64,000 nucleotides of DNA from Winogradskyella luteola (GTDB lineage Bacteria; Bacteroidota; Bacteroidia; Flavobacteriales; Flavobacteriaceae): contig NZ_JAGSPD010000004.1 in assembly GCF_019203985.1 (NCBI RefSeq), positions 240,602-304,601 on the forward strand, in the 5' to 3' direction. This document shows positions 27,551 through 36,706 of this stretch, piece after piece. The notes below the pieces were generated by a model. It had not been told where the DNA came from, made no database searches, and saw nothing but the letters and a program-made list of their open reading frames with translations. The position numbers and the translations under genes are program-made. Position 1 is the stretch's first letter. Every line of letters begins with the position of its first letter.

Positions 27551-28597
27551 TTTCTTATAATTTATCTCGTACTGAAAATTATTAAAACCTGAATAATCTT
27601 TAATATCATTTAGCATTTTTATCTCAAAGGCATCTTGTTTGCAACTAGGCGCAATACCTTCAGAACTAAATTTTTCAGAAAGATATTCTTGTTCAAACTG
27701 ACCTGGTGTAGGTATTAAGAATGCTTTCTTTTCAAGTTTGGCGTAATCCATAATCGACGTGTAACCCGATCTACTTAAAACCATTTCACTTTCATTCAAA
27801 GCAATTTCGAGTTCTTGGCTTGTCATAAAATTATAGATTGATATATTTTCTTTTTCAACTTTGAGCTGTTCTGCTTCAATGATGCCTTTTACAAAACAGA
27901 CTTTTCCATCATAAGATTGTAGTTCATTGAGTAGCTTTTCTTGTAAATAAGTGCGTTGCGGTTCTGGTCCAGACAGTACAACGAGAAGGTCATATTTTTT
28001 TTGAAGATTAAATTTTTTAAATCGACTTAAAGGTCCAATATATTTTACTGATGGCTGGTAATTTTCTGTGTGCCCCAAGTCCCCACTTAAATTATTGGTA
28101 CCCATGCGATGGTCTGGGACCCAACATTCTTCAAATTTAGAAATAATGTTCTGGTGCAACTTACTGCTAAGCCAAGTAGTGCCGCCGCTCAAAACCCGCA
28201 GTTGGTGTGTTATAAAAACTGAGGGAATAGCATTGTGCCTTACGCCAAAGCGATTATCAGAAATAATACCTGAAATATGCTTGGTCTCAACTAAGCTTTC
28301 AACGACTTTTCTCTCTCTTTTTATGGTCTTTAAAAGGTGAGGAGAATCCCTGAGGAGTTTCAATTTAAAACCATTCGCTTTTTTAGAATATGTAATATTG
28401 TAAGACGGTAATTCTAAAGCTTGAAGATATGGAAATTCTTTTTTTAATAATTGTAAAGCACCACCATCACTTGCAATTACAGGTTCAAAATAGTGTTCTC
28501 TTAAAGCATTTATAATAGGAATGCATCGTGTGGCGTGACCTAGTCCCCAATTGAGTGGTGCAACTAAAATTCGTTTATCGTGTTGAGCTTGTTTCAG
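27533..28597 (-). CDS. Glycosyltransferase-like protein with a displaced start
   Basis: About 354 residues with a GT-B fold pattern: ILVAPLNWGLGHATRC at the N-terminus, VVLSGPEPQR in the middle and VLSRSGYTSIMDYAKLEKKAFLIPT-type C-terminal motifs (split here: SRSGYTSIMDYAKL, then KKAFLIPTPGQFEQ). Homologous sequence continues well upstream of the first conventional in-frame start (TTG at 28363). The only possible starts in that stretch are CTG 28597 or an ATA; the ATG at 28615 is followed at once by TAA. A palindromic repeat covers the codons LKQAQHD, where the native start should be. The gene may be weakly expressed or recently broken. Confidence 0.75.
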   Translation of the reverse strand: MKQAQHDKRILVAPLNWGLGHATRCIPIINALREHYFEPVIASDGGALQLLKKEFPYLQALELPSYNITYSKKANGFKLKLLRDSPHLLKTIKRERKVVESLVETKHISGIISDNRFGVRHNAIPSVFITHQLRVLSGGTTWLSSKLHQNIISKFEECWVPDHRMGTNNLSGDLGHTENYQPSVKYIGPLSRFKKFNLQKKYDLLVVLSGPEPQRTYLQEKLLNELQSYDGKVCFVKGIIEAEQLKVEKENISIYNFMTSQELEIALNESEMVLSRSGYTSIMDYAKLEKKAFLIPTPGQFEQEYLSEKFSSEGIAPSCKQDAFEIKMLNDIKDYSGFNNFQYEINYKKLFSLF

Positions 28598-28602
28598 TAT
28601 GT
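28577..28602 (-). repeat. Interspersed repeat over a gene start
   Basis: On the minus strand it reads catactgaaacaagctcaac then acga, matching the widespread Bacteroidota repeat with core ctgaa-caagctcagcatga. It overlaps the first codons of the glycosyltransferase-like gene. Confidence 0.65.
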
Positions 28603-28674
28603 TTTTATTTTACATATCCATATAAGAAACAAAGATAAACCTAAAATGTTTCCTTAATTTTACCGAATTATTAA

Positions 28675-29373
28675 ATGAGCTCAAAAAGTGTTAAAAACGT
28701 GGGAAGTAAAAACAAACTCAAACGATTTAAAGAAAATGAAACCTTTGCTAATGTGTTTCAGCCCAAACGCGAGGAATTAACCGATGAAGATTATCCGCTT
28801 AAAGGCAATTGGAGAAAAGAATTCTTTAATAACGATAATCCATTAGTCTTAGAATTGGGCTGTGGAAAAGGGGAGTATACTGTTGGTTTGGCAAAGCGTT
28901 ATCCAAATAAAAATTTCGTTGGTATAGATATTAAAGGGGCGCGATTTTGGAGAGGTGCAAAAACAGCACTAGAGGATAATATATCAAATGCAGCATTTTT
29001 AAGAACACAAATTGAATTGATTGATGGCGTTTTTGCCGAAAATGAAGTTGACGAAATCTGGATTACCTTTCCTGACCCACAAATAAAATACAAGCGTACA
29101 AAGCATCGCTTAACCAACCTTCAGTTTTTGGAGCGTTACAAAAAGGTGCTAAAACCCAATGGATTAATGCATTTAAAAACCGATAGTGAATTTATGCACG
29201 GTTATACACTGGGTCTGCTTCACGGTCTAGGTCATGATGTTTTATATGCCAATCATAATGTGTATAAATTAGAGGGCAGTCCAGAAGAAGTAACGGAAAT
29301 TCAAACCTATTATGAAAACCAGTATTTAGAGAAAGACAAAGCAATTACGTATATTAGATTCAAAATCAACTAA
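28675..29373 (+). CDS. trmB: tRNA (guanine-N7-)-methyltransferase TrmB
   Basis: A 232-residue SAM-dependent enzyme that makes m7G46 in tRNA. SAM-binding motif LELGCGKGEYTVGLA, NFVGIDIKGARFWRG, and the catalytic EIWITFPDPQIKYKRTKHRL are all present. The N-terminus is Lys-rich and fits the family. It starts a short plus-strand run with a LysE-like transporter and an ATL gene, four and zero bases apart. Confidence 0.96.
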   Translation: MSSKSVKNVGSKNKLKRFKENETFANVFQPKREELTDEDYPLKGNWRKEFFNNDNPLVLELGCGKGEYTVGLAKRYPNKNFVGIDIKGARFWRGAKTALEDNISNAAFLRTQIELIDGVFAENEVDEIWITFPDPQIKYKRTKHRLTNLQFLERYKKVLKPNGLMHLKTDSEFMHGYTLGLLHGLGHDVLYANHNVYKLEGSPEEVTEIQTYYENQYLEKDKAITYIRFKIN

Positions 29374-29377
29374 AATT

Positions 29378-30007
29378 TTGAGCATCACAGTCGTTTTCTT
29401 CCTCGGGCTCTTTGTAGCACTCATTGGTGTAATTCCTCCAGGTTTGCTTAATATGACAGCCGCAAAGATAAGTCTAAAAGAAGGTCCTGGAAGAGGTATA
29501 ACATTTTCATCTGGTGTATGTTTGGTTGTTTTTATTCAAACTTATGTAGCAGCAATTTTCGCAAGGTACTTGTCTAATCGTCCAGATATTGTCGAAATTC
29601 TGCAACGTGTAGCCTTTGTTATCTTTGTTTTAATCACCATTTACTTCTTGGTAGTTGCAAAAAACCAAAAAGAAACAAAAGTTGAGGCTGATGTTAGGAG
29701 CAAGAAAAGCCGCTTTTTTCATGGTGTATTTTTATCGGCACTTAATGTGTTTCCTATTCCTTATCAAGCCTATATGACCATAACACTAGCGTCATTTGGT
29801 TGGATGAATTTAGAACGTACCAGTATAATTACCTATGTTACGGGAGCTGCAATGGGAACTTTTGTAATGCTATATTTCTACATTTTCTTTTTTGAAAAAA
29901 TAAAGAATAAAAAGTTTACTTCCCAAAAAAGTATGAACTATAGTATAGGGATTATTACAGGTATTGTTGCTTTAATAACACTAATAAATATTCTTAGAGA
30001 ACTCTGA
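29378..30007 (+). CDS. LysE family translocator
   Basis: A 209-residue membrane protein with about six helices and the LysE pattern near the N-terminus (GLFVALIGVIPPGLLNMTAAKISL, read in parts IGVIPPGLLNMTAA and GPGRGITFSSGV). LysE-family members export amino acids. The likely start is TTG at 29378, four bases after trmB; no ATG upstream fits. The substrate is not known. The stop shares a base with the ATL start. Confidence 0.85.
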   Translation: MSITVVFFLGLFVALIGVIPPGLLNMTAAKISLKEGPGRGITFSSGVCLVVFIQTYVAAIFARYLSNRPDIVEILQRVAFVIFVLITIYFLVVAKNQKETKVEADVRSKKSRFFHGVFLSALNVFPIPYQAYMTITLASFGWMNLERTSIITYVTGAAMGTFVMLYFYIFFFEKIKNKKFTSQKSMNYSIGIITGIVALITLINILREL

Positions 30008-30336
30008 TGAAACCTGAAACACTGGGATTTTTTGAGAAAGTGTACGAAGTTGCACGACTTATACCTTATGGCAGAGTAACAAGCTACGGAGCCATTGCAA
30101 AATATTTAGGGGCTGCAAAAAGTGCACGTATTGTTGGCTATGCCATGAATGGTTCAGGTGGGAAAGATGTGCCAGCGCATCGTGTGGTCAATAGAAAAGG
30201 TTTGTTGACTGGTAAACATCATTTCGATGGTACCAATTTAATGCAGCAATTACTCGAAAATGAAGGTGTAGAAGTTGTTGATAATCAAATTCAAAATTTG
30301 GAAACTGTGTTTTGGGATCCGGCGAAGGAACTTTAA
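30007..30336 (+). CDS. Alkyltransferase-like (ATL) MGMT-fold protein
   Basis: A 109-residue protein with the DNA-binding and core fold of O6-alkylguanine transferases (IPYGRVTSYGAIAKYLG, VGYAMNGSG). The active-site PCHR motif reads PAHRVV, so the alkyl-accepting Cys is Ala. ATL proteins bind and flip O6-alkylguanine and recruit nucleotide excision repair without removing the lesion. Length is typical of ATLs. It is translationally coupled to the LysE-like gene. Confidence 0.93.
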   Translation: MKPETLGFFEKVYEVARLIPYGRVTSYGAIAKYLGAAKSARIVGYAMNGSGGKDVPAHRVVNRKGLLTGKHHFDGTNLMQQLLENEGVEVVDNQIQNLETVFWDPAKEL

Positions 30337-30467
30337 ATTAAACAATTTATTACGCCTCATTAACATATCTAATGGATTCGCTTCTGGATTTTTGTCTCTT
30401 ATATATAAACCAAATCCAACCATTATACAATTCAATTTATCCGCTTCAAAATCTAAAGGTTTTGCAG

Positions 30468-30475
30468 TATCTTTG
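30468..30475 (+). promoter_or_regulatory. -7 promoter box upstream of the Mrp gene
   Basis: TATCTTTG fits TAnnTTTG, 71 bases before the Mrp start. No clear -33 TTTG is seen. Confidence 0.4.
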
Positions 30476-30546
30476 CATTTAGAATAAATCCAAATAAAAA
30501 GGAATATGAGGTTCATTTTTTTATCTCTTTTTTCTTTTCGATACAT

Positions 30547-31686
30547 ATGAAATTAAACAAACAAGATATACTAAACGCACTTAAAACCATAACGGCTCCT
30601 GGTGAAGGTGAGAATATGGTCGATAGCGGAGCGGTAACTAATGTTGTAACCTTTGCAGATGAGGTTATTGTAGATATTACGATTAAGAATCCTAGTCTAC
30701 AAGCAAAGAAAAAAACGGAAGTAGAAATACTGCAAACTATTCATAGAAAGGTTTATGAAAAGGCGAAGATAAAAGTTAACGTAAAAGTTGATGCACCTGT
30801 TGCAAAGCCTAAAAATGAAATCAAGGGAAAGCCAATACCTGGTATTCAGAATATCATAGCAGTAGCTTCTGGTAAAGGAGGAGTGGGTAAATCTACAGTA
30901 ACGGCTAATTTAGCAGTCACTTTAGCTAAAATGGGCTTTAAAGTAGGTGTTTTGGATGCGGACATATACGGGCCATCAATCCCTATAATGTTCGATGTTG
31001 CCAACGAAAGGCCATTATCGGTTAATATTGATGGCAAATCTAAAATGAAACCAGTTGAGAATTATGGAGTCAAAGTACTATCTATAGGCTTCTTTACTAA
31101 ACCAGACCAAGCAGTCATTTGGCGAGGGCCAATGGCATCTAAAGCCCTAAACCAGATGATTTTTGATGCAGCTTGGGGCGAACTAGATTTTTTATTACTC
31201 GATTTACCTCCAGGTACAGGAGATATTCACTTAAGTATTATGCAAGCATTACCTATTACGGGTTCGGTTGTGGTAAGTACACCTCAAAATGTAGCACTAG
31301 CTGATGCAAAAAAGGGAGTGGCTATGTTTCAGCAAGATAGTATCAATGTTCCAGTTTTAGGAATCATTGAGAATATGGCGTATTTTACACCAGCTGAATT
31401 GCCAGAAAACAAATATTATATCTTTGGAAAAGAAGGGGCAAAGCATTTAGCAGAAGATTTGGATGTGCCTTTTTTAGGAGAGATACCTTTAATACAGAGT
31501 GTAAGAGAAGCAGGAGATGTTGGTCGACCAGCAGCCTTGCAAACGGCTTCACCTATTGAAGATGCTTTTAAAGAACTAACACGAAATGTCGTTCAGCAAG
31601 TTGTGGATAGAAATGAAAATCTACCAGCAACGGAAGCAATAAAAATTACAACAATGGCAGGTTGTTCTGCTATAAACAAAAAGTAA
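30547..31686 (+). CDS. mrp: Mrp/NBP35 family iron-sulphur carrier ATPase
   Basis: A 379-residue P-loop ATPase with an N-terminal MIP18/DUF59 domain (about 1-85), the deviant Walker A motif ASGKGGVGKSTVTANLA, switch-like LLLDLPPGTGDIHLS, and GVKVLSIGF. These proteins carry and transfer iron-sulphur clusters. The CxxC motif seen in some relatives is absent from the middle region (TPAELPENKYYIFG). It overlaps nothing but is directly followed by a NifU-like gene, with which it is likely co-transcribed. Confidence 0.95.
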   Translation: MKLNKQDILNALKTITAPGEGENMVDSGAVTNVVTFADEVIVDITIKNPSLQAKKKTEVEILQTIHRKVYEKAKIKVNVKVDAPVAKPKNEIKGKPIPGIQNIIAVASGKGGVGKSTVTANLAVTLAKMGFKVGVLDADIYGPSIPIMFDVANERPLSVNIDGKSKMKPVENYGVKVLSIGFFTKPDQAVIWRGPMASKALNQMIFDAAWGELDFLLLDLPPGTGDIHLSIMQALPITGSVVVSTPQNVALADAKKGVAMFQQDSINVPVLGIIENMAYFTPAELPENKYYIFGKEGAKHLAEDLDVPFLGEIPLIQSVREAGDVGRPAALQTASPIEDAFKELTRNVVQQVVDRNENLPATEAIKITTMAGCSAINKK

Positions 31687-31926
31687 ATGAGCTCAGAAGA
31701 ACTTAAATTGAATGTGGAAAAAGCACTAGACGAAATTCGTCCATTTTTACAGAGTGATGGAGGGGATATTAATTTGTTATCAATCGATGACGGTAAATTC
31801 GTCAAGGTGCAACTTGTTGGAGCGTGTACATCTTGTAGTGTCAATCAGATGACCTTAAAATCTGGTGTAGAGATGACCATTAAAAAATATGCTCCACAAA
31901 TAGAAAGTGTTATTAATGTTGAATAG
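31687..31926 (+). CDS. NifU-like iron-sulphur scaffold
   Basis: A 79-residue NifU C-terminal-type protein with the cluster-binding CxxC in GACTSCSVNQMTLKSGVE and the helix IRPFLQSDGGDINLL. It starts one base after Mrp, so the pair forms an Fe-S biogenesis unit. Length is typical of stand-alone Nfu domains. Confidence 0.95.
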   Translation: MSSEELKLNVEKALDEIRPFLQSDGGDINLLSIDDGKFVKVQLVGACTSCSVNQMTLKSGVEMTIKKYAPQIESVINVE

Positions 31927-31995
31927 TTAATGTGACTTTTATCACAATTTTCTTAGAATAACATTAGTAGTTTTGTGCAGAATATGATTAAAGAC

Positions 31996-32026
31996 GACCT
32001 GCAAGGTTTTTAAAACCTTGTAGGTC
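31996..32026. repeat. Palindromic repeat in the ferredoxin reductase leader
   Basis: Near-perfect inverted repeat, gacctgcaaggttt/aaaccttgtaggtc, common between genes in Flavobacteriaceae. It lies after a -7-like TAGTTTTG (31968-31975) and 61 bases before the reductase ATG, so it would form a hairpin in that gene's leader. Confidence 0.8.
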
Positions 32027-32087
32027 TTTCAAAATAAATAAAATGAAGCCAGGGTATAATTAGGATTCCTGCCTTCTTAGTAACAAG

Positions 32088-33149
32088 ATGATTACAACCG
32101 ATATACTTATTATAGGAGCTGGCCCAACCGGGCTTTTTACTGTTTTTGAAGCGGGTCTATTAAAGCTAAAATGCCATTTAATTGATGCTTTACCGCAACC
32201 TGGCGGACAATGCTCTGAGATCTACCCGAAGAAACCTATTTACGATATTCCTGCATATCCAGAGATTTTGGCTGGTGATTTAACAGATAAGTTATTGGAG
32301 CAGTGTAAACAGTTTGAACCTGGTTTTACACTAGGCGAACGTGCAGAAACTATTGATAAGCAAGAAGACGGTACATTTATCGTTACCACTAATAAAGGTA
32401 CTAAGCACCATGCTCCTGTTGTTGCCATTGCTGGCGGGCTTGGGAGTTTTGAACCACGTAAACCTTTAATTCACAACATAGCTGATTTTGAAGACAAAGG
32501 TGTTGAGTACATCATTAAAGATCCAGAAATGTATCGTAATAAAAGAGTGGTTATTGCTGGTGGTGGAGATTCTGCATTAGACTGGAGTATTTTTTTAAGT
32601 GATGTTGCTTCCGAAGTGACGTTAATACACAGAAGAAATGAGTTTCGTGGACATTTAGATTCTGTAGAGAAAGTACAAGAACTTAAAAATGCTGGCAAAA
32701 TCAACTTAATTACTCCAGCAGAAGTAGTTGGTATAGTTGGTAATGATAAGGTTAAAGCAGTTGTTGTAAAACAGGCACAGCATATAGAAAAAGAATTTGA
32801 AGTAGAATGCGATCATTTTGTACCGCTTTTTGGCTTGTCACCTAAACTTGGCCCTATTGCTAACTGGGGTTTAGAGATTGAAAAGAATGCCATTAAAGTG
32901 AATAATGCCTTAGATTATCAAACTAATATTCCAGGGATATTTGCTATTGGTGATGTGAATACATACCCAGGGAAGTTAAAACTTATTCTTTGTGGATTTC
33001 ATGAAGCCACATTGATGTGCCAAGCGGCATACCAAATTATAAATCCAGGGAAACGTTACGTATTAAAATATACAACAGTTAGTGGAGTAGATGGGTTTGA
33101 TGGTACACGAAAAGAAGCTCCAAAAGCTGTTGTTAAAGCAATTGAATAA
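32088..33149 (+). CDS. Ferredoxin/flavodoxin-NADP+ reductase (thioredoxin reductase-like)
   Basis: A 353-residue FAD protein with the FAD motif ILIIGAGPTGLFTVFEAG, a second motif VVIAGGGDSALDW for NADPH, and GIFAIGDVN. The CxxC redox pair of thioredoxin reductases is missing, which marks the ferredoxin-NADP reductase group. It probably works with the 2Fe-2S ferredoxin gene downstream. The two are separated by 112 bases with an AT-rich inverted repeat tail. Confidence 0.92.
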   Translation: MITTDILIIGAGPTGLFTVFEAGLLKLKCHLIDALPQPGGQCSEIYPKKPIYDIPAYPEILAGDLTDKLLEQCKQFEPGFTLGERAETIDKQEDGTFIVTTNKGTKHHAPVVAIAGGLGSFEPRKPLIHNIADFEDKGVEYIIKDPEMYRNKRVVIAGGGDSALDWSIFLSDVASEVTLIHRRNEFRGHLDSVEKVQELKNAGKINLITPAEVVGIVGNDKVKAVVVKQAQHIEKEFEVECDHFVPLFGLSPKLGPIANWGLEIEKNAIKVNNALDYQTNIPGIFAIGDVNTYPGKLKLILCGFHEATLMCQAAYQIINPGKRYVLKYTTVSGVDGFDGTRKEAPKAVVKAIE

Positions 33150-33261
33150 TATCGTCAGTTCGAGTTTTTACTTTTTTTAGAAAAGTAAAAGTATCGAGAA
33201 CAAGATACTTCTCGATATATTCCTCGTAAACTCGGAACACTCGAAGTCACAATTAAGTAAT

Positions 33262-33597
33262 ATGGATAATCAAGACATCAACATAACAATCATAGACAGG
33301 GAAGGTGTAACTCACAAAGTTGAAGCCCCTACCGATATGGCTATGAATCTCATGGAAGTTGTGCGCTCTTACGAGTTGGCTCCAGAGGGTACTATTGGTG
33401 TATGTGGTGGTATGGCGATGTGTGCATCTTGCCAGTGTTATGTGTTGAGTGAAACCGAATTGCCAGAAATGCAAGATGATGAGGAAGCGATGCTTTCGGA
33501 AGCATTTTATGTGAAAGACAATTCGCGTTTGGGTTGTCAAATTCAAATGACTCCAGAAATGGAAGGTTTAGAGGTTGAGTTGGCTCCTGAAAGTTAG
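33262..33597 (+). CDS. 2Fe-2S ferredoxin (adrenodoxin-like)
   Basis: A 111-residue plant/vertebrate-type ferredoxin. Cluster ligands are in VCGGMAMCASCQCYV and SRLGCQIQM; the spacing (C-x5-C-x2-C then a distant Cys) matches the adrenodoxin group. It is likely the electron partner of the reductase just upstream. Confidence 0.94.
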   Translation: MDNQDINITIIDREGVTHKVEAPTDMAMNLMEVVRSYELAPEGTIGVCGGMAMCASCQCYVLSETELPEMQDDEEAMLSEAFYVKDNSRLGCQIQMTPEMEGLEVELAPES

Positions 33598-33634
33598 TTT
33601 TTTGTCATTTAGAGCGGAAAAGAAGCATCTTAAA

Positions 33635-33670
33635 ATGAGATTCCTCAATTGCACTTTATCTCGGAATAAC
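33635..33670 (-). repeat. Interspersed repeat, family A, degenerate copy
   Basis: On the minus strand it begins gttattccgagataaagtgc and ends gaggaatctcat, a degenerate version of the unit in leuS. Confidence 0.6.
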
Positions 33671-33679
33671 TTTTATAAT

Positions 33680-34576
33680 TCATTCCGTTTTATAATCCAT
33701 CAAAGCAGTTGGCCCTTCCAACAAAAAGCGATCGATTTTTAATGTACCGTCCTCGGTAGTGACGATTTGCCATTTGATTAAAGCTATTTTTCCAGCTTCA
33801 ATTTCAAGACCAGTTATGCTTCGCGGATGTACACAACTGCCGTCGTTAAAGTAGGCGATATCACCAGGCTCAGGGAATCGTGGTCTATGCGTGTGGCCTG
33901 TCACGGTAATTAGGTTATCATTTTCGGTAATCCATTTTTTGGTTCTGCGTTCTACTTTTATAAGCTCTTTATAGTTTTTTGCAGGACTCGTTGGGTCGGC
34001 TATTCCCATAACATTTAAAGGCTTCCAGAGAATACGGACCATAAAACGACTCCATTTCCAAAAAAGATAATTCCACCAATCGGCTTGGTGTCCATGGCAT
34101 AGAAATAATTCTTGTCGGGTTTTGGTATGCTCTAGAACAATACCTTCATGATATTTTATATCACAAAACAATTCTACATCTTCACCAATTTTAGGATCAA
34201 AATAGGTAGATAGGTATTTATCCACATAATCAGGATGTCGATATACCATATCATGGTTTCCCCAAATCATATGCAAACGACTTTCGTCATGAAATTGCTT
34301 CATAAGTAGATACACATTTTTGTGGGCATGAAGTATTGATTCAAAAGAAAGGTTTTCCCATAATTCGTCACCATCACCAAGTTCACAATAACTAAATCCT
34401 TCAGTATAATAATGTTTTAAAGCATGAAAGTAAATATTTCTATTGTTGGCAAAATCGTCTGCAAAACTATTATCACCACGGTGGCAATCGCTAAACAAAA
34501 TGAATTTTGAAGCATCATCGAACGGAATACGTTTGGCATTTTTATAAGCGCGATCTAATCTCGATTTTGATGACAT
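33680..34576 (-). CDS. Calcineurin-like metallophosphoesterase
   Basis: A 298-residue enzyme with all family motifs in order: FILFSDCHRGDN (D-x-H), CELGDGDELWE (GD), MIWGNHDMV (GNHD), CHGHQADWW and TGHTHRPRF (GH..GHTH). The motif set fits the LpxH/YfcE-like superfamily; the substrate is unknown. No operon partners are visible. Confidence 0.92.
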   Translation of the reverse strand: MSSKSRLDRAYKNAKRIPFDDASKFILFSDCHRGDNSFADDFANNRNIYFHALKHYYTEGFSYCELGDGDELWENLSFESILHAHKNVYLLMKQFHDESRLHMIWGNHDMVYRHPDYVDKYLSTYFDPKIGEDVELFCDIKYHEGIVLEHTKTRQELFLCHGHQADWWNYLFWKWSRFMVRILWKPLNVMGIADPTSPAKNYKELIKVERRTKKWITENDNLITVTGHTHRPRFPEPGDIAYFNDGSCVHPRSITGLEIEAGKIALIKWQIVTTEDGTLKIDRFLLEGPTALMDYKTE

Positions 34577-34678
34577 AAAGTAAATGTAAACAAAAATGCC
34601 TTTCGATTATAGAAAGGCATTCTAATATATGTTTAATTATTTAACCGTTTGAATACGTTAAATAAATATGATTTACCA

Positions 34679-35857
34679 CTATTTAAAGGCATTTAACCCA
34701 GTAATATCTAAGCCTGTAATTAGCAGGTGAATATCGTGAGTGCCTTCATAGGTAATAACACTTTCTAAGTTCATAGAGTGGCGCATTATACTGTATTCTC
34801 CCGTAATTCCCATACCACCAAGCATTTGTCTAGCTTCTCGAGCAATATTAATTGCCATATCTACATTATTACGCTTTGCCATTGAGATTTGAGCTGAGGT
34901 CGCGGTACCATTTTCGCGCATTACGCCTAGTCTCCAAGCTAGTAATTGTGCTTTTGTGATTTCTGTTATCATTTCGGCCAATTTCTTTTGTTGCAGTTGA
35001 AATTGCCCAATTGGTTTTCCAAATTGTATACGCTCTTTACTATATCTTAAAGCAGTATCATAACAATCCATTGCAGCACCAATGGCTCCCCAAGCAATAC
35101 CAAAACGTGCTGAATCTAAACAGCCTAATGGCGCACCTAAACCAGATTTGTTTGGTAACAAGTTTTCTTTTGGTACTTTTACATTATCAAAAATAAGCTC
35201 ACCTGTGGCAGAAGCTCTTAATGACCATTTGTTATGGGTCTCTGGAGTTGAGAACCCTTCCATGCCACGTTCTACAATTAACCCATGGATTCGACCTTCT
35301 TCATTTTTAGCCCAAACTACTGCGATTTGACAAAATGGGGAATTACTAATCCACATCTTGGCACCATTTAAGAGATAATGATCTCCCATATCTTTGTAGT
35401 TTGTGGTCATGCCACCAGGATTACTTCCATGGTCTGGCTCTGTTAAACCGAATGACCCTATCCACTCACCAGAAGCCAATTTTGGAAGGTATTTTTGACG
35501 TTGTGCTTCATTTCCATATTTCCAGATTGGGTACATTACCAAAGAGGATTGTACAGAAGCTGTGCTGCGTACACCGGAATCTCCACGCTCAATTTCTTGC
35601 ATAATGAGACCATACGAGATCTGATCTAAGCCAGCTCCGCCATATTCTTCGGGAATGTAAGGTCCAAAAGCACCAATCTCTGCCAAACCTCCAATAATAG
35701 ACTTAGGAAATTCTGCTTTTTGGGCAGCGTCTTCAATGATGGGTGAGACATCACGTTTTACCCATTCTCTTGCCGCATCTCGTACTAATTTGTGCTCTTC
35801 AGTTAGTAACTCGTCTAAGTTGTAATAATCTGGCGCTTCGAATAAATCTGGCTTCAT
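34679..35857 (-). CDS. Glutaryl-CoA dehydrogenase-like acyl-CoA dehydrogenase
   Basis: A 392-residue FAD enzyme. I chose ATG 35857 (MKPDLFEAPDYYNLDELL) over an 18-residue longer start. Motifs include FGLTEPDHGSNPGGM, WISNSPFCQIAVVWAK, SARFGIAWGAIGAA and the catalytic-base segment YEGTHDIHLL near the C-terminus, which fit the glutaryl-CoA dehydrogenase clade (lysine and tryptophan breakdown to crotonyl-CoA). The exact substrate is inferred from motif pattern. Confidence 0.92.
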   Translation of the reverse strand: MKPDLFEAPDYYNLDELLTEEHKLVRDAAREWVKRDVSPIIEDAAQKAEFPKSIIGGLAEIGAFGPYIPEEYGGAGLDQISYGLIMQEIERGDSGVRSTASVQSSLVMYPIWKYGNEAQRQKYLPKLASGEWIGSFGLTEPDHGSNPGGMTTNYKDMGDHYLLNGAKMWISNSPFCQIAVVWAKNEEGRIHGLIVERGMEGFSTPETHNKWSLRASATGELIFDNVKVPKENLLPNKSGLGAPLGCLDSARFGIAWGAIGAAMDCYDTALRYSKERIQFGKPIGQFQLQQKKLAEMITEITKAQLLAWRLGVMRENGTATSAQISMAKRNNVDMAINIAREARQMLGGMGITGEYSIMRHSMNLESVITYEGTHDIHLLITGLDITGLNAFK

Positions 35858-35919
35858 TTGTAGTTGTTTTTTTAGATAAGCAAAAGTAACGAAAACGTTT
35901 GCATTGCCCAACTACTCAA

Positions 35920-36633
35920 TTACATTTTCAAATAAAAATCTTTGGTAAGATTGGTGTAATCTTCTGTGTATTGGTGGCGAGCAGTTTCGATAACCAATTC
36001 CGAAATTTTGGTGTCTTGTTGAGTAAAGGCAAATTCTATTAAACTTCGCTTAATATCTGAGTTTGGATTCCCTTTAACATTAAGCATACGCTTAGGAAAC
36101 AAACTGGCTGTAGAAGCTAATTCAATAAATCTTGATTCTTCTTTGTAAGGAATTACAACAGAAAACAGACCGTTTTGTGTAAGAAGGTTAGCCACAGCAT
36201 AAATTAAATGTTCAAAAGGCATAGCGTCATTAAAGCGTGCTAAATCCCTGGCTTTACTGTCTGTTTTATAATCTTCGGAATAAAATGGTGGATTGCAAAT
36301 GATGAGATCAAACTTATCTTCAACTTCTTCAACAAACTCAAGTAATGATGCATGGTAACAAAACAAGCGATCGTTCCAAGGTGAATTCTCGAAATTTTCC
36401 GAACACTGTTCATAAGCATTTTCGTGAATCTCTATAGCTTCTATTTGTTGCGCATCACTACGTTGTGCCAATATTAATGAGAGTATGCCTGTTCCCGCCC
36501 CAATATCGAGCACAGAAAAAGGATTGTTTTTAACAGAAGTCCAAGCTCCAAGTAAGACACCGTCAGTACCAATTTTCATGGCACAACGATTTTGATTGAC
36601 AATGAATTGTTTGAATTTGAATTGATCTTTCAT
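35920..36633 (-). CDS. trmN6: tRNA1(Val) (adenine(37)-N6)-methyltransferase-like
   Basis: A 237-residue SAM-dependent methyltransferase with FKFKQFIVNQNRCAMKIGTD at the N-terminus, SAM-binding VLDIGAGTGILSLILA and the N6-adenine motif IICNPPFY. This matches YfiC/TrmN6, which methylates A37 in tRNA1(Val). It lies after rimM on the minus strand, but a 74-base gap with a decayed repeat separates them. Confidence 0.88.
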   Translation of the reverse strand: MKDQFKFKQFIVNQNRCAMKIGTDGVLLGAWTSVKNNPFSVLDIGAGTGILSLILAQRSDAQQIEAIEIHENAYEQCSENFENSPWNDRLFCYHASLLEFVEEVEDKFDLIICNPPFYSEDYKTDSKARDLARFNDAMPFEHLIYAVANLLTQNGLFSVVIPYKEESRFIELASTASLFPKRMLNVKGNPNSDIKRSLIEFAFTQQDTKISELVIETARHQYTEDYTNLTKDFYLKM

Positions 36634-36706
36634 AATTGTTGTGTCATTGTGATGGCTTAGTACGTTGTAATCTCAATAATGAGATTCTTCACTTCGCCCT
36701 GCATGT

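Noticed and set aside
30337..30546. A possible 98-codon minus-strand gene spanning the ATL 3' end and the Mrp leader
   Set aside because: It overlaps ATL coding sequence, has no family resemblance, and its upstream part covers the -7 promoter box of Mrp.
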